Below, one piece after another: positions 44,941-56,628 of a stretch of DNA of 64,000 nt (positions are counted from its first letter, which is position 1; each line of letters opens with the position of its first letter). The translations under genes were made by a program, and so were the position numbers. Below the pieces are notes generated by a model, which saw only the letters and a program-made list of their open reading frames with translations, was not told where the DNA came from and made no database searches. The stretch is from Pictodentalium vernedei (taxonomy: Eukaryota > Mollusca > Scaphopoda > Dentaliida > Dentaliidae), in the NCBI GenBank assembly GCA_031216915.1, contig CM062294.1, positions 30,519,128 to 30,583,127 of the forward strand, read 5' to 3'.

Positions 44941-47306
44941 TTACAGAAGAAGGCATCAGCCATGGAGAGAAAGTAGGACTAGGAACCGAAATAGTAAACT
45001 TGGTTCCTGATCTAAAATTAACTGAAGGTGAGAAAGATCTACTCAGGTATGGTTTAACTTTCGTTCCCGCCCCAGCCCCATTAAAACCTAAGCCCAAAAC
45101 CGTAGATTTTGGGACAGGTGCATTTGTCATGGATGATTACAGTTACATTAACGAAATGAACGGTGGTCCAGCAAGCCAACAATTTTTTAGGGCAACAGCA
45201 TTGGCAGATAAATTTCGAAATTCAACAGGCTCAAAAGACCTCTTTGCCAATCCAACCGGGTGGTGCCCATCACCTCGGAAAGTTAAACCTGAAATTAATG
45301 AGATTTCTCAAAAAGTTAAAGAACAAGTAAGCCAAATCCCGGAATCATTTTTGAAAGACAAACAAAATTTGAACCAAATCGAAAGAAACGCCCTGAAGAC
45401 GCTGGAAAACAACAAACAAATTATCATCAAGCCTTGTGACAAAGGATCTGCTACAGTTCTGATGTCAAAAGATAATTATATTAAAGAAGCTGAACGCCAA
45501 TTAAATAACCCAAAATATTACAAACCTTTAGAAGCACCAATTTGGCAAGAAAATTGTTCAAAATTTAATGGAATTCTAAAAAGCTTGCTGGACCACGACT
45601 TCATTGAGAAAAAACATGTCGAGTATTTAATTGCAGAGAGGGATTCAAAGAATCGTAAGTTTTACCTCTTGCCTAAAATACATAAACCACTCAGCAGTTG
45701 GAGTGACGAATTTACCCCTCCTGGTCGGCCTATTGTCAGCGACTGTGGCTCGGAATCTTACCACATTTCACAGTATATTGATTTTTATTTAAGACCAATT
45801 GCTTGCCGCCATCCGAGCTTCCTCAAAGACACTGAGGACTTTTTAATGAAAATTAACAAATTGCAGGTTCCTTCCGACAGTCTTCTCATTACCCTAGACA
45901 TTGAAAGTATGTATACTAACATTGGTATTGACGCTGGTCTAGAGGCAATAAAAAAATCATTCAAAAGGTACGATGACCCAAACAGACCATCGGAAGAAAT
46001 CCTGCAATTGTTAGAATTATCATTGAAAGGTAACGACTTTGAATTTAACAATAAATTTTACCTCCAAGTAAGTGGATGTAGTATGGGTAAAAAATTCAGT
46101 CCAAATTTTGCTAATATTTTTGTTGCAGAATGGGAAAGAGGTGCTCTTGCTAAAGCAAGAAAACAGCCATTATGTTATCATAGGTTCCAAGACGACATTT
46201 TTATCATATGGCCCCATGGCCGTGATGACTTCAACGAATTCTTGGAGATCCTGAACAACCACGATGAATCCATTAAATTACAGCCCTGCATTTCAGAAAA
46301 TACCATTGATTTTCTGGATGTGACTGTATTCAAGGGCCCTCAATTCCGGCATAGCAACGTACTAGACACAAAAGTCTTTTTTAAACCGACCGATTCTCAC
46401 CAACTTCTCCATAGAGCTTCTTACCACCCACCCAAACTATTCAATGGGTTGGTAAAATCTCAAATCATTCGATTCCATAGAAATTGTACGAACAGAAGCG
46501 ACCTCAATCACGCATGTTCAATTCTTTTCAAAACACTTGTTAAACGCGGTTACTCAAAACGACTTTTGCGAAAAATTAAATCTGATACAATCCGTGAGAT
46601 AGAGACACCCATTCGGGACTCTGAGCCAACGCACCCCACGAAAATTCGGCATAACCGCCCTGTTCTGGGAAATGGATCAGTAAATCTATGTCAACGCAAA
46701 ATTTGTTACATACATCGTATGAACTACATGAATACCGGTAAAACATTCTTTAGCGAACAAACCCGTATGTTTTACCAAGTTAGAAACAGCTTCAACTGTG
46801 ATTCTGAAAACATCATTTATTTAATCACATGTAAATTATGCCATATCCAATATGTCGGCCAGACGAAAAACCCTCTGCGCGTCAGAATGCAAAACCATTT
46901 ATCAAATATCCGTTTAGATTCAGGAAAGGCAGTCTCAGACCACTTTAACCTCCCGGGTCATGACATTAAGTCACATTTTAGTTTCCAACCCATTGAGCAA
47001 ATTCCGTTTTTGGACGATGATGAAACCACAACAGACAAACGACTTGAGCGTGAAAACTATTGGATTGGTAAGCTCAGGACCTATCTCCCATACGGACTCA
47101 ATAGAGAGTACTCTGGGTTGCCAAATAAAATTATTTGTTTTCCTTTGGTTTATAATCGACGCAATGTGGAAATTGCAAAAATTTTCAAAAACAACTTTAC
47201 GGAATTAAACACAAAACTGCCAGAAGCCATTAACAAACGATGCATCATAGCTTATAAGAAAAATCCCAGTCTTCGAAACATTCTTGTGAAAGCACTTCTG
47301 AGATGA
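44892..47306 (+). CDS. PLE ORF2, unit 5
   Basis: 804 residues, intact. It carries the subgroup changes LKPKPK, GAFVMDD, RDSKNRK and DFYLRPI shared with units 6-8, plus a private KTLENNK. The TAA upstream of the ATG in the ORF2 frame of units 1, 2 and 4 is CAG here. Confidence 0.95.
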   Translation: MAATHRTIHQRAAFKLITEEGISHGEKVGLGTEIVNLVPDLKLTEGEKDLLRYGLTFVPAPAPLKPKPKTVDFGTGAFVMDDYSYINEMNGGPASQQFFRATALADKFRNSTGSKDLFANPTGWCPSPRKVKPEINEISQKVKEQVSQIPESFLKDKQNLNQIERNALKTLENNKQIIIKPCDKGSATVLMSKDNYIKEAERQLNNPKYYKPLEAPIWQENCSKFNGILKSLLDHDFIEKKHVEYLIAERDSKNRKFYLLPKIHKPLSSWSDEFTPPGRPIVSDCGSESYHISQYIDFYLRPIACRHPSFLKDTEDFLMKINKLQVPSDSLLITLDIESMYTNIGIDAGLEAIKKSFKRYDDPNRPSEEILQLLELSLKGNDFEFNNKFYLQVSGCSMGKKFSPNFANIFVAEWERGALAKARKQPLCYHRFQDDIFIIWPHGRDDFNEFLEILNNHDESIKLQPCISENTIDFLDVTVFKGPQFRHSNVLDTKVFFKPTDSHQLLHRASYHPPKLFNGLVKSQIIRFHRNCTNRSDLNHACSILFKTLVKRGYSKRLLRKIKSDTIREIETPIRDSEPTHPTKIRHNRPVLGNGSVNLCQRKICYIHRMNYMNTGKTFFSEQTRMFYQVRNSFNCDSENIIYLITCKLCHIQYVGQTKNPLRVRMQNHLSNIRLDSGKAVSDHFNLPGHDIKSHFSFQPIEQIPFLDDDETTTDKRLERENYWIGKLRTYLPYGLNREYSGLPNKIICFPLVYNRRNVEIAKIFKNNFTELNTKLPEAINKRCIIAYKKNPSLRNILVKALLR

Positions 47307-47936
47307 GTTCATTTTGTCATAAAGTCATATAACTTCAAAAATATTAAAACAACATTGAATTCCATAGAAATAATTTACAACAGAAATCGATTTACCGACC
47401 TGCGCCCGTGCTTCTTTGTTTTGAAAAATATCTATCCGCCAGTGCCAGACCTTTGAATTATTTCTATTATAAAAACATTAATTATCTGTCGATTAGTTTT
47501 GCGCATTGTCATGAGTTTGATTTCCAACAGTCTTCAGCCAGTGAACACAAGTCATTCAAATGCCATCAAACATTGACAGTAGAAATACCGCTAAAGTTTG
47601 ATGACATTTGAATGGTTGTTTTCCACTAATCACTGAGTGAATCCATCTCAGTCACAGTGATTGGCCAGTTTGGCCTCATCAACAGATGAAGTAAAGGTAT
47701 TTAAACGCTTTGGGATAATTGGAAAATCGAATTCACCTGCTTCCTGAAGAAGGGCATTTAACCCGAAACGTCGAGGCAACGACAGTGCGCTCTATTTATT
47801 TCATCAACATTTTCATTAGGTATTCACATTTCATTTATTCGTTCATTTTCATTTTTGCTTCATTTTTTCATCACTTTTTCATCATTTTGACTTGTACTAA
47901 TAATTATTTTTTTCAGCCTAAATTAAGTCCGGGAAA

Positions 47937-49286
47937 ATGGCTAAAAATTCCACAAATGTTAAATCTGTTAACCGCCAAGAGCGGCAAAAAGACCCGGCAT
48001 ATTCGGCTCATGCACAATTGGTAAAATCCCTTTACCAAATTCTTCAATTATTTCACCATTTGGCATTTCTCGAGGACTGTTTGGCACAGAAAGTCCTCCC
48101 AAAATCATTCCAAAAAACAGTGGACGAGCGCAACAAAACGTTTCGGCCGGCTTTGCCAACCATTTATATTTCGGACGCGCTCAACAATCTTACAAAAAAA
48201 TGGGCTTTTGAAGTTATAAAAACTTTGGTAGATTATTACAAAAAAACTCTAAAAGAAAAACAAGACCTGGTTCTTTCGGCTCCTTTTCTGAAACCCCAGG
48301 ACTTTCCACGAGCACAGAATACGGCAGTTAAATGGGGACAGAAGAATTTTGGTAATCGACTACAAGAAAGTACTATTGACAAATTTTATTCTCTTTCGGA
48401 TCAACTTCTGTCCCAGTTCAAAAAACCAGCGGTCATTAGCCAGACCTCTTTCAATCAACGTGCTCGTTCTAAATCGCCGGTGGCCCGCCAGCAAATTTTA
48501 TTTTCTACTTCCAGAGAAACTCCATCGAAAAGAAAAAGACGAGAAACCATCTCTCCTACAGCACCAGCGACCAAAAAACCATCATTTACAGCACGTTGCT
48601 CCACAACACCGGAATCGCCATCGTACGCCAGCATAGTCAAGACACCACCTCAAAAGAAACCATCTACAAACGGCAAGTCGTCATTCTACCGATTCTGGAA
48701 ATCTGGTGAAAACAAGAACAGCTGGACCCTGCCAGTCAAGCCAAACAAACCTGTTTGGATCATCGGATCATCGAACATCTCGAGGATTGATGCCAACCCT
48801 CCACCCAACACGTTCATCGCATCATACTCTGGTGGAACCTTAAATCACATTCGTCAGATGGCCAAGAACATGGAAAAAGAGAAAGATCGACAGCACCCCA
48901 AAGCAATTTTATTCAACGTTGGGGTCAACAATAGAGAAGACTGGCGCACAGACGTGCAGAACAGAAAAAAGATTGGTCACACATCAACAGGTAGACTAGG
49001 TAATATGATAAGCAATTTCCGCAAATGTTACCCTAATACAAAACTTCTTTTTCAGGAACATAATTTTTCTTCTAGTTTATGTTCCAGGGACCAACAAAAT
49101 TTGACTGTTATCAACGAAGCTGCGAAGTCTACAAAGAATTTAGAGATAATCCCGGCAATTCCAGCAAGCCAGTTTAAATGTTGCCCAGGTGATCCCATCC
49201 ACTGGTCGACGGAAACAGCGAACAGAATCTACCAAGGATGGCTGCCACGCATAGAACCATACATCAAAGAGCAGCCTTTAAACTAA
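47937..49286 (+). CDS. PLE ORF1, unit 6
   Basis: 449 residues of a third subgroup (RAQNTAV, QQILFST, ETANRIY). The SGNH-like blocks and terminal heptamer are conserved. Confidence 0.88.
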   Translation: MAKNSTNVKSVNRQERQKDPAYSAHAQLVKSLYQILQLFHHLAFLEDCLAQKVLPKSFQKTVDERNKTFRPALPTIYISDALNNLTKKWAFEVIKTLVDYYKKTLKEKQDLVLSAPFLKPQDFPRAQNTAVKWGQKNFGNRLQESTIDKFYSLSDQLLSQFKKPAVISQTSFNQRARSKSPVARQQILFSTSRETPSKRKRRETISPTAPATKKPSFTARCSTTPESPSYASIVKTPPQKKPSTNGKSSFYRFWKSGENKNSWTLPVKPNKPVWIIGSSNISRIDANPPPNTFIASYSGGTLNHIRQMAKNMEKEKDRQHPKAILFNVGVNNREDWRTDVQNRKKIGHTSTGRLGNMISNFRKCYPNTKLLFQEHNFSSSLCSRDQQNLTVINEAAKSTKNLEIIPAIPASQFKCCPGDPIHWSTETANRIYQGWLPRIEPYIKEQPLN

Positions 49287-51652
49287 TTACAGAAGAAGGC
49301 ATCAGCCATGGAGAGAAAGTAGGACTAGGAACCGAAATAGTAAACTTGGTTCCTGATCTAAAATTAACTGAAGGTGAGAAAGATCTACTCAGGTATGGTT
49401 TAACTTTCGTTCCCGCCCCAGCCCCATTAAAACCTAAGCCCAAAACCGTAGATTTTGGGACAGGTGCATTTGTCATGGATGATTACAGTTACATTAACGA
49501 AATGAACGGTGGTCCAGCAAGCCAACAATTTTTTAGGGCAACAGCATTGGCAGATAAATTTCGAAATTCAACAGGCTCAAAAGACCTCTTTGCCAATCCA
49601 ACCGGGTGGTGCCCATCACCTCGGAAAGTTAAACCTGAAATTAATGAGATTTCTCAAAAAGTTAAAGAACAAGTAAGCCAAATCCCGGAATCATTTTTGA
49701 AAGACAAACAAAATTTGAACCAAATCGAAAGAAACGCCCTGAAGACGCTGAAAAACAACAAACAAATTATCATCAAGCCTTGTGACAAAGGATCTGCTAC
49801 AGTTCTGATGTCAAAAGATAATTATATTAAAGAAGCTGAACGCCAATTAAATAACCCAAAATATTACAAACCTTTAGAAGCACCAATTTGGCAAGAAAAT
49901 TGTTCAAAATTTAATGGAATTCTAAAAAGCTTGCTGGACCACGACTTCATTGAGAAAAAACATGTCGAGTATTTAATTGCAGAGAGGGATTCAAAGAATC
50001 GTAAGTTTTACCTCTTGCCTAAAATACATAAACCACTCAGCAGTTGGAGTGACGAATTTACCCCTCCTGGTCGGCCTATTGTCAGCGACTGTGGCTCGGA
50101 ATCTTACCACATTTCACAGTATATTGATTTTTATTTAAGACCAATTGCTTGCCGCCATCCGAGCTTCCTCAAAGACACTGAGGACTTTTTAATGAAAATT
50201 AACAAATTGCAGGTTCCTTCCGACAGTCTTCTCATTACCCTAGACATTGAAAGTATGTATACTAACATTGGTATTGACGCTGGTCTAGAGGCAATAAAAA
50301 AATCATTCAAAAGGTACGATGACCCAAACAGACCATCGGAAGAAATCCTGCAATTGTTAGAATTATCATTGAAAGGTAACGACTTTGAATTTAACAATAA
50401 ATTTTACCTCCAAGTAAGTGGATGTAGTATGGGTAAAAAATTCAGTCCAAATTTTGCTAATATTTTTGTTGCAGAATGGGAAAGAGGTGCTCTTGCTAAA
50501 GCAAGAAAACAGCCATTATGTTATCATAGGTTCCAAGACGACATTTTTATCATATGGCCCCATGGCCGTGATGACTTCAACGAATTCTTGGAGATCCTGA
50601 ACAACCACGATGAATCCATTAAATTACAGCCCTGCATTTCAGAAAATACCATTGATTTTCTGGATGTGACTGTATTCAAGGGCCCTCAATTCCGGCATAG
50701 CAACGTACTAGACACAAAAGTCTTTTTTAAACCGACCGATTCTCACCAACTTCTCCATAGAGCTTCTTACCACCCACCCAAACTATTCAATGGGTTGGTA
50801 AAATCTCAAATCATTCGATTCCATAGAAATTGTACGAACAGAAGCGACCTCAATCACGCATGTTCAATTCTTTTCAAAACACTTGTTAAACGCGGTTACT
50901 CAAAACGACTTTTGCGAAAAATTAAATCTGATACAATCCGTGAGATAGAGACACCCATTCGGGACTCTGAGCCAACGCACCCCACGAAAATTCGGCATAA
51001 CCGCCCTGTTCTGGGAAATGGATCAGTAAATCTATGTCAACGCAAAATTTGTTACATACATCGTATGAACTACATGAATACCGGTAAAACATTCTTTAGC
51101 GAACAAACCCGTATGTTTTACCAAGTTAGAAACAGCTTCAACTGTGATTCTGAAAACATCATTTATTTAATCACATGTAAATTATGCCATATCCAATATG
51201 TCGGCCAGACGAAAAACCCTCTGCGCGTCAGAATGCAAAACCATTTATCAAATATCCGTTTAGATTCAGGAAAGGCAGTCTCAGACCACTTTAACCTCCC
51301 GGGTCATGACATTAAGTCACATTTTAGTTTCCAACCCATTGAGCAAATTCCGTTTTTGGACGATGATGAAACCACAACAGACAAACGACTTGAGCGTGAA
51401 AACTATTGGATTGGTAAGCTCAGGACCTATCTCCCATACGGACTCAATAGAGAGTACTCTGGGTTGCCAAATAAAATTATTTGTTTTCCTTTGGTTTATA
51501 ATCGACGCAATGTGGAAATTGCAAAAATTTTCAAAAACAACTTTACGGAATTAAACACAAAACTGCCAGAAGCCATTAACAAACGATGCATCATAGCTTA
51601 TAAGAAAAATCCCAGTCTTCGAAACATTCTTGTGAAAGCACTTCTGAGATGA
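49238..51652 (+). CDS. PLE ORF2, unit 6
   Basis: 804 residues, intact, of the LKPKPK/GAFVMDD subgroup. All polymerase and nuclease motifs are present. Confidence 0.95.
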   Translation: MAATHRTIHQRAAFKLITEEGISHGEKVGLGTEIVNLVPDLKLTEGEKDLLRYGLTFVPAPAPLKPKPKTVDFGTGAFVMDDYSYINEMNGGPASQQFFRATALADKFRNSTGSKDLFANPTGWCPSPRKVKPEINEISQKVKEQVSQIPESFLKDKQNLNQIERNALKTLKNNKQIIIKPCDKGSATVLMSKDNYIKEAERQLNNPKYYKPLEAPIWQENCSKFNGILKSLLDHDFIEKKHVEYLIAERDSKNRKFYLLPKIHKPLSSWSDEFTPPGRPIVSDCGSESYHISQYIDFYLRPIACRHPSFLKDTEDFLMKINKLQVPSDSLLITLDIESMYTNIGIDAGLEAIKKSFKRYDDPNRPSEEILQLLELSLKGNDFEFNNKFYLQVSGCSMGKKFSPNFANIFVAEWERGALAKARKQPLCYHRFQDDIFIIWPHGRDDFNEFLEILNNHDESIKLQPCISENTIDFLDVTVFKGPQFRHSNVLDTKVFFKPTDSHQLLHRASYHPPKLFNGLVKSQIIRFHRNCTNRSDLNHACSILFKTLVKRGYSKRLLRKIKSDTIREIETPIRDSEPTHPTKIRHNRPVLGNGSVNLCQRKICYIHRMNYMNTGKTFFSEQTRMFYQVRNSFNCDSENIIYLITCKLCHIQYVGQTKNPLRVRMQNHLSNIRLDSGKAVSDHFNLPGHDIKSHFSFQPIEQIPFLDDDETTTDKRLERENYWIGKLRTYLPYGLNREYSGLPNKIICFPLVYNRRNVEIAKIFKNNFTELNTKLPEAINKRCIIAYKKNPSLRNILVKALLR

Positions 51653-52282
51653 GTTCATTTTGTCATAAAGTCATATAACTTCAAAAATATTAAAACAACA
51701 TTGAATTCCATAGAAATAATTTACAACAGAAATCGATTTACCGACCTGCGCCCGTGCTTCTTTGTTTTGAAAAATATCTATCCGCCAGTGCCAGACCTTT
51801 GAATTATTTCTATTATAAAAACATTAATTATCTGTCGATTAGTTTTGCGCATTGTCATGAGTTTGATTTCCAACAGTCTTCAGCCAGTGAACACAAGTCA
51901 TTCAAATGCCATCAAACATTGACAGTAGAAATACCGCTAAAGTTTGATGACATTTGAATGGTTGTTTTCCACTAATCACTGAGTGAATCCATCTCAGTCA
52001 CAGTGATTGGCCAGTTTGGCCTCATCAACAGATGAAGTAAAGGTATTTAAACGCTTTGGGATAATTGGAAAATCGAATTCACCTGCTTCCTGAAGAAGGG
52101 CATTTAACCCGAAACGTCGAGGCAACGACAGTGCGCTCTATTTATTTCATCAACATTTTCATTAGGTATTCACATTTCATTTATTCGTTCATTTTCATTT
52201 TTGCTTCATTTTTTCATCACTTTTTCATCATTTTGACTTGTACTAATAATTATTTTTTTCAGCCTAAATTAAGTCCGGGAAA

Positions 52283-53632
52283 ATGGCTAAAAATTCCACA
52301 AATGTTAAATCTGTTAACCGCCAAGAGCGGCAAAAAGACCCGGCATATTCGGCTCATGCACAATTGGTAAAATCCCTTTACCAAATTCTTCAATTATTTC
52401 ACCATTTGGCATTTCTCGAGGACTGTTTGGCACAGAAAGTCCTCCCAAAATCATTCCAAAAAACAGTGGACGAGCGCAACAAAACGTTTCGGCCGGCTTT
52501 GCCAACCATTTATATTTCGGACGCGCTCAACAATCTTACAAAAAAATGGGCTTTTGAAGTTATAAAAACTTTGGTAGATTATTACAAAAAAACTCTAAAA
52601 GAAAAACAAGACCTGGTTCTTTCGGCTCCTTTTCTGAAACCCCAGGACTTTCCACGAGCACAGAATACGGCAGTTAAATGGGGACAGAAGAATTTTGGTA
52701 ATCGACTACAAGAAAGTACTATTGACAAATTTTATTCTCTTTCGGATCAACTTCTGTCCCAGTTCAAAAAACCAGCGGTCATTAGCCAGACCTCTTTCAA
52801 TCAACGTGCTCGTTCTAAATCGCCGGTGGCCCGCCAGCAAATTTTATTTTCTACTTCCAGAGAAACTCCATCGAAAAGAAAAAGACGAGAAACCATCTCT
52901 CCTACAGCACCAGCGACCAAAAAACCATCATTTACAGCACGTTGCTCCACAACACCGGAATCGCCATCGTACGCCAGCATAGTCAAGACACCACCTCAAA
53001 AGAAACCATCTACAAACGGCAAGTCGTCATTCTACCGATTCTGGAAATCTGGTGAAAACAAGAACAGCTGGACCCTGCCAGTCAAGCCAAACAAACCTGT
53101 TTGGATCATCGGATCATCGAACATCTCGAGGATTGATGCCAACCCTCCACCCAACACGTTCATCGCATCATACTCTGGTGGAACCTTAAATCACATTCGT
53201 CAGATGGCCAAGAACATGGAAAAAGAGAAAGATCGACAGCACCCCAAAGCAATTTTATTCAACGTTGGGGTCAACAATAGAGAAGACTGGCGCACAGACG
53301 TGCAGAACAGAAAAAAGATTGGTCACACATCAACAGGTAGACTAGGTAATATGATAAGCAATTTCCGCAAATGTTACCCTAATACAAAACTTCTTTTTCA
53401 GGAACATAATTTTTCTTCTAGTTTATGTTCCAGGGACCAACAAAATTTGACTGTTATCAACGAAGCTGCGAAGTCTACAAAGAATTTAGAGATAATCCCG
53501 GCAATTCCAGCAAGCCAGTTTAAATGTTGCCCAGGTGATCCCATCCACTGGTCGACGGAAACAGCGAACAGAATCTACCAAGGATGGCTGCCACGCATAG
53601 AACCATACATCAAAGAGCAGCCTTTAAACTAA
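52283..53632 (+). CDS. PLE ORF1, unit 7
   Basis: 449 residues, identical in protein sequence to unit 6. The overlap with ORF2 and the heptamer are conserved. Confidence 0.88.
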   Translation: MAKNSTNVKSVNRQERQKDPAYSAHAQLVKSLYQILQLFHHLAFLEDCLAQKVLPKSFQKTVDERNKTFRPALPTIYISDALNNLTKKWAFEVIKTLVDYYKKTLKEKQDLVLSAPFLKPQDFPRAQNTAVKWGQKNFGNRLQESTIDKFYSLSDQLLSQFKKPAVISQTSFNQRARSKSPVARQQILFSTSRETPSKRKRRETISPTAPATKKPSFTARCSTTPESPSYASIVKTPPQKKPSTNGKSSFYRFWKSGENKNSWTLPVKPNKPVWIIGSSNISRIDANPPPNTFIASYSGGTLNHIRQMAKNMEKEKDRQHPKAILFNVGVNNREDWRTDVQNRKKIGHTSTGRLGNMISNFRKCYPNTKLLFQEHNFSSSLCSRDQQNLTVINEAAKSTKNLEIIPAIPASQFKCCPGDPIHWSTETANRIYQGWLPRIEPYIKEQPLN

Positions 53633-55998
53633 TTACAGAAGAAGGCATCAGCCATGGAGAGAAAGTAGGACTAGGAACCGAAATAGTAAACTTGGTTCCT
53701 GATCTAAAATTAACTGAAGGTGAGAAAGATCTACTCAGGTATGGTTTAACTTTCGTTCCCGCCCCAGCCCCATTAAAACCTAAGCCCAAAACCGTAGATT
53801 TTGGGACAGGTGCATTTGTCATGGATGATTACAGTTACATTAACGAAATGAACGGTGGTCCAGCAAGCCAACAATTTTTTAGGGCAACAGCATTGGCAGA
53901 TAAATTTCGAAATTCAACAGGCTCAAAAGACCTCTTTGCCAATCCAACCGGGTGGTGCCCATCACCTCGGAAAGTTAAACCTGAAATTAATGAGATTTCT
54001 CAAAAAGTTAAAGAACAAGTAAGCCAAATCCCGGAATCATTTTTGAAAGACAAACAAAATTTGAACCAAATCGAAAGAAACGCCCTGAAGACGCTGAAAA
54101 ACAACAAACAAATTATCATCAAGCCTTGTGACAAAGGATCTGCTACAGTTCTGATGTCAAAAGATAATTATATTAAAGAAGCTGAACGCCAATTAAATAA
54201 CCCAAAATATTACAAACCTTTAGAAGCACCAATTTGGCAAGAAAATTGTTCAAAATTTAATGGAATTCTAAAAAGCTTGCTGGACCACGACTTCATTGAG
54301 AAAAAACATGTCGAGTATTTAATTGCAGAGAGGGATTCAAAGAATCGTAAGTTTTACCTCTTGCCTAAAATACATAAACCACTCAGCAGTTGGAGTGACG
54401 AATTTACCCCTCCTGGTCGGCCTATTGTCAGCGACTGTGGCTCGGAATCTTACCACATTTCACAGTATATTGATTTTTATTTAAGACCAATTGCTTGCCG
54501 CCATCCGAGCTTCCTCAAAGACACTGAGGACTTTTTAATGAAAATTAACAAATTGCAGGTTCCTTCCGACAGTCTTCTCATTACCCTAGACATTGAAAGT
54601 ATGTATACTAACATTGGTATTGACGCTGGTCTAGAGGCAATAAAAAAATCATTCAAAAGGTACGATGACCCAAACAGACCATCGGAAGAAATCCTGCAAT
54701 TGTTAGAATTATCATTGAAAGGTAACGACTTTGAATTTAACAATAAATTTTACCTCCAAGTAAGTGGATGTAGTATGGGTAAAAAATTCAGTCCAAATTT
54801 TGCTAATATTTTTGTTGCAGAATGGGAAAGAGGTGCTCTTGCTAAAGCAAGAAAACAGCCATTATGTTATCATAGGTTCCAAGACGACATTTTTATCATA
54901 TGGCCCCATGGCCGTGATGACTTCAACGAATTCTTGGAGATCCTGAACAACCACGATGAATCCATTAAATTACAGCCCTGCATTTCAGAAAATACCATTG
55001 ATTTTCTGGATGTGACTGTATTCAAGGGCCCTCAATTCCGGCATAGCAACGTACTAGACACAAAAGTCTTTTTTAAACCGACCGATTCTCACCAACTTCT
55101 CCATAGAGCTTCTTACCACCCACCCAAACTATTCAATGGGTTGGTAAAATCTCAAATCATTCGATTCCATAGAAATTGTACGAACAGAAGCGACCTCAAT
55201 CACGCATGTTCAATTCTTTTCAAAACACTTGTTAAACGCGGTTACTCAAAACGACTTTTGCGAAAAATTAAATCTGATACAATCCGTGAGATAGAGACAC
55301 CCATTCGGGACTCTGAGCCAACGCACCCCACGAAAATTCGGCATAACCGCCCTGTTCTGGGAAATGGATCAGTAAATCTATGTCAACGCAAAATTTGTTA
55401 CATACATCGTATGAACTACATGAATACCGGTAAAACATTCTTTAGCGAACAAACCCGTATGTTTTACCAAGTTAGAAACAGCTTCAACTGTGATTCTGAA
55501 AACATCATTTATTTAATCACATGTAAATTATGCCATATCCAATATGTCGGCCAGACGAAAAACCCTCTGCGCGTCAGAATGCAAAACCATTTATCAAATA
55601 TCCGTTTAGATTCAGGAAAGGCAGTCTCAGACCACTTTAACCTCCCGGGTCATGACATTAAGTCACATTTTAGTTTCCAACCCATTGAGCAAATTCCGTT
55701 TTTGGACGATGATGAAACCACAACAGACAAACGACTTGAGCGTGAAAACTATTGGATTGGTAAGCTCAGGACCTATCTCCCATACGGACTCAATAGAGAG
55801 TACTCTGGGTTGCCAAATAAAATTATTTGTTTTCCTTTGGTTTATAATCGACGCAATGTGGAAATTGCAAAAATTTTCAAAAACAACTTTACGGAATTAA
55901 ACACAAAACTGCCAGAAGCCATTAACAAACGATGCATCATAGCTTATAAGAAAAATCCCAGTCTTCGAAACATTCTTGTGAAAGCACTTCTGAGATGA
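53584..55998 (+). CDS. PLE ORF2, unit 7
   Basis: 804 residues, identical in protein sequence to unit 6; all motifs intact. Confidence 0.95.
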   Translation: MAATHRTIHQRAAFKLITEEGISHGEKVGLGTEIVNLVPDLKLTEGEKDLLRYGLTFVPAPAPLKPKPKTVDFGTGAFVMDDYSYINEMNGGPASQQFFRATALADKFRNSTGSKDLFANPTGWCPSPRKVKPEINEISQKVKEQVSQIPESFLKDKQNLNQIERNALKTLKNNKQIIIKPCDKGSATVLMSKDNYIKEAERQLNNPKYYKPLEAPIWQENCSKFNGILKSLLDHDFIEKKHVEYLIAERDSKNRKFYLLPKIHKPLSSWSDEFTPPGRPIVSDCGSESYHISQYIDFYLRPIACRHPSFLKDTEDFLMKINKLQVPSDSLLITLDIESMYTNIGIDAGLEAIKKSFKRYDDPNRPSEEILQLLELSLKGNDFEFNNKFYLQVSGCSMGKKFSPNFANIFVAEWERGALAKARKQPLCYHRFQDDIFIIWPHGRDDFNEFLEILNNHDESIKLQPCISENTIDFLDVTVFKGPQFRHSNVLDTKVFFKPTDSHQLLHRASYHPPKLFNGLVKSQIIRFHRNCTNRSDLNHACSILFKTLVKRGYSKRLLRKIKSDTIREIETPIRDSEPTHPTKIRHNRPVLGNGSVNLCQRKICYIHRMNYMNTGKTFFSEQTRMFYQVRNSFNCDSENIIYLITCKLCHIQYVGQTKNPLRVRMQNHLSNIRLDSGKAVSDHFNLPGHDIKSHFSFQPIEQIPFLDDDETTTDKRLERENYWIGKLRTYLPYGLNREYSGLPNKIICFPLVYNRRNVEIAKIFKNNFTELNTKLPEAINKRCIIAYKKNPSLRNILVKALLR

Positions 55999-56628
55999 GT
56001 TCATTTTGTCATAAAGTCATATAACTTCAAAAATATTAAAAACAACATTGAATTCCATAGAAATAATTTACAACAGAAATCGATTTACCGACCTGCGCCC
56101 GTGCTTCTTTGTTTTGAAAAATATCTATCCGCCAGTGCCAGACCTTTGAATTATTTCTATTATAAAAACATTAATTATCTGTCGATTAGTTTTGCGCATT
56201 GTCATGAGTTTGATTTCCAACAGTCTTCAGCCAGTGAACACAAGTCATTCAAATGCCATCAAACATTGACAGTAGAAATACCGCTAAAGTTTGATGACAT
56301 TTGAATGGTTGTTTTCCACTAATCATGAGTGAATCCATCTCAGTCACAGTGATTGGCCAGTTTGGCCTCATCAACAGATGAAGTAAAGGTATTTAAACGC
56401 TTTGGGATAATTGGAAAATCGAATTCACCTGCTTCCTGAAGAAGGGCATTTAACCCGAAACGTCGAGGCAACGACAGTGCGCTCTATTTATTTCATCAAC
56501 ATTTTCATTAGGTATTCACATTTCATTTATTCGTTCATTTTCATTTTTGCTTCATTTTTTCATCACTTTTTCATCATTTTGACTTGTACTAATAATTATT
56601 TTTTTCAGCCTAAATTAAGTCCGGGAAA

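Larger units (their letters stand above)
44064..47436 (+). mobile_element. PLE unit 5, internally deleted, 3373 bp
   Basis: It lacks 962 bp of ORF1 and has the 11-bp intron deletion. The 5' region and ORF2 are complete. Confidence 0.95.
47437..51782 (+). mobile_element. PLE unit 6, full length, 4346 bp
   Basis: Full-length intron; nearly identical to units 7 and 8. Confidence 0.95.
51783..56129 (+). mobile_element. PLE unit 7, full length, 4347 bp
   Basis: It has one extra A in an A-run of the 3' region (about 56041); otherwise it is like unit 6. Confidence 0.95.
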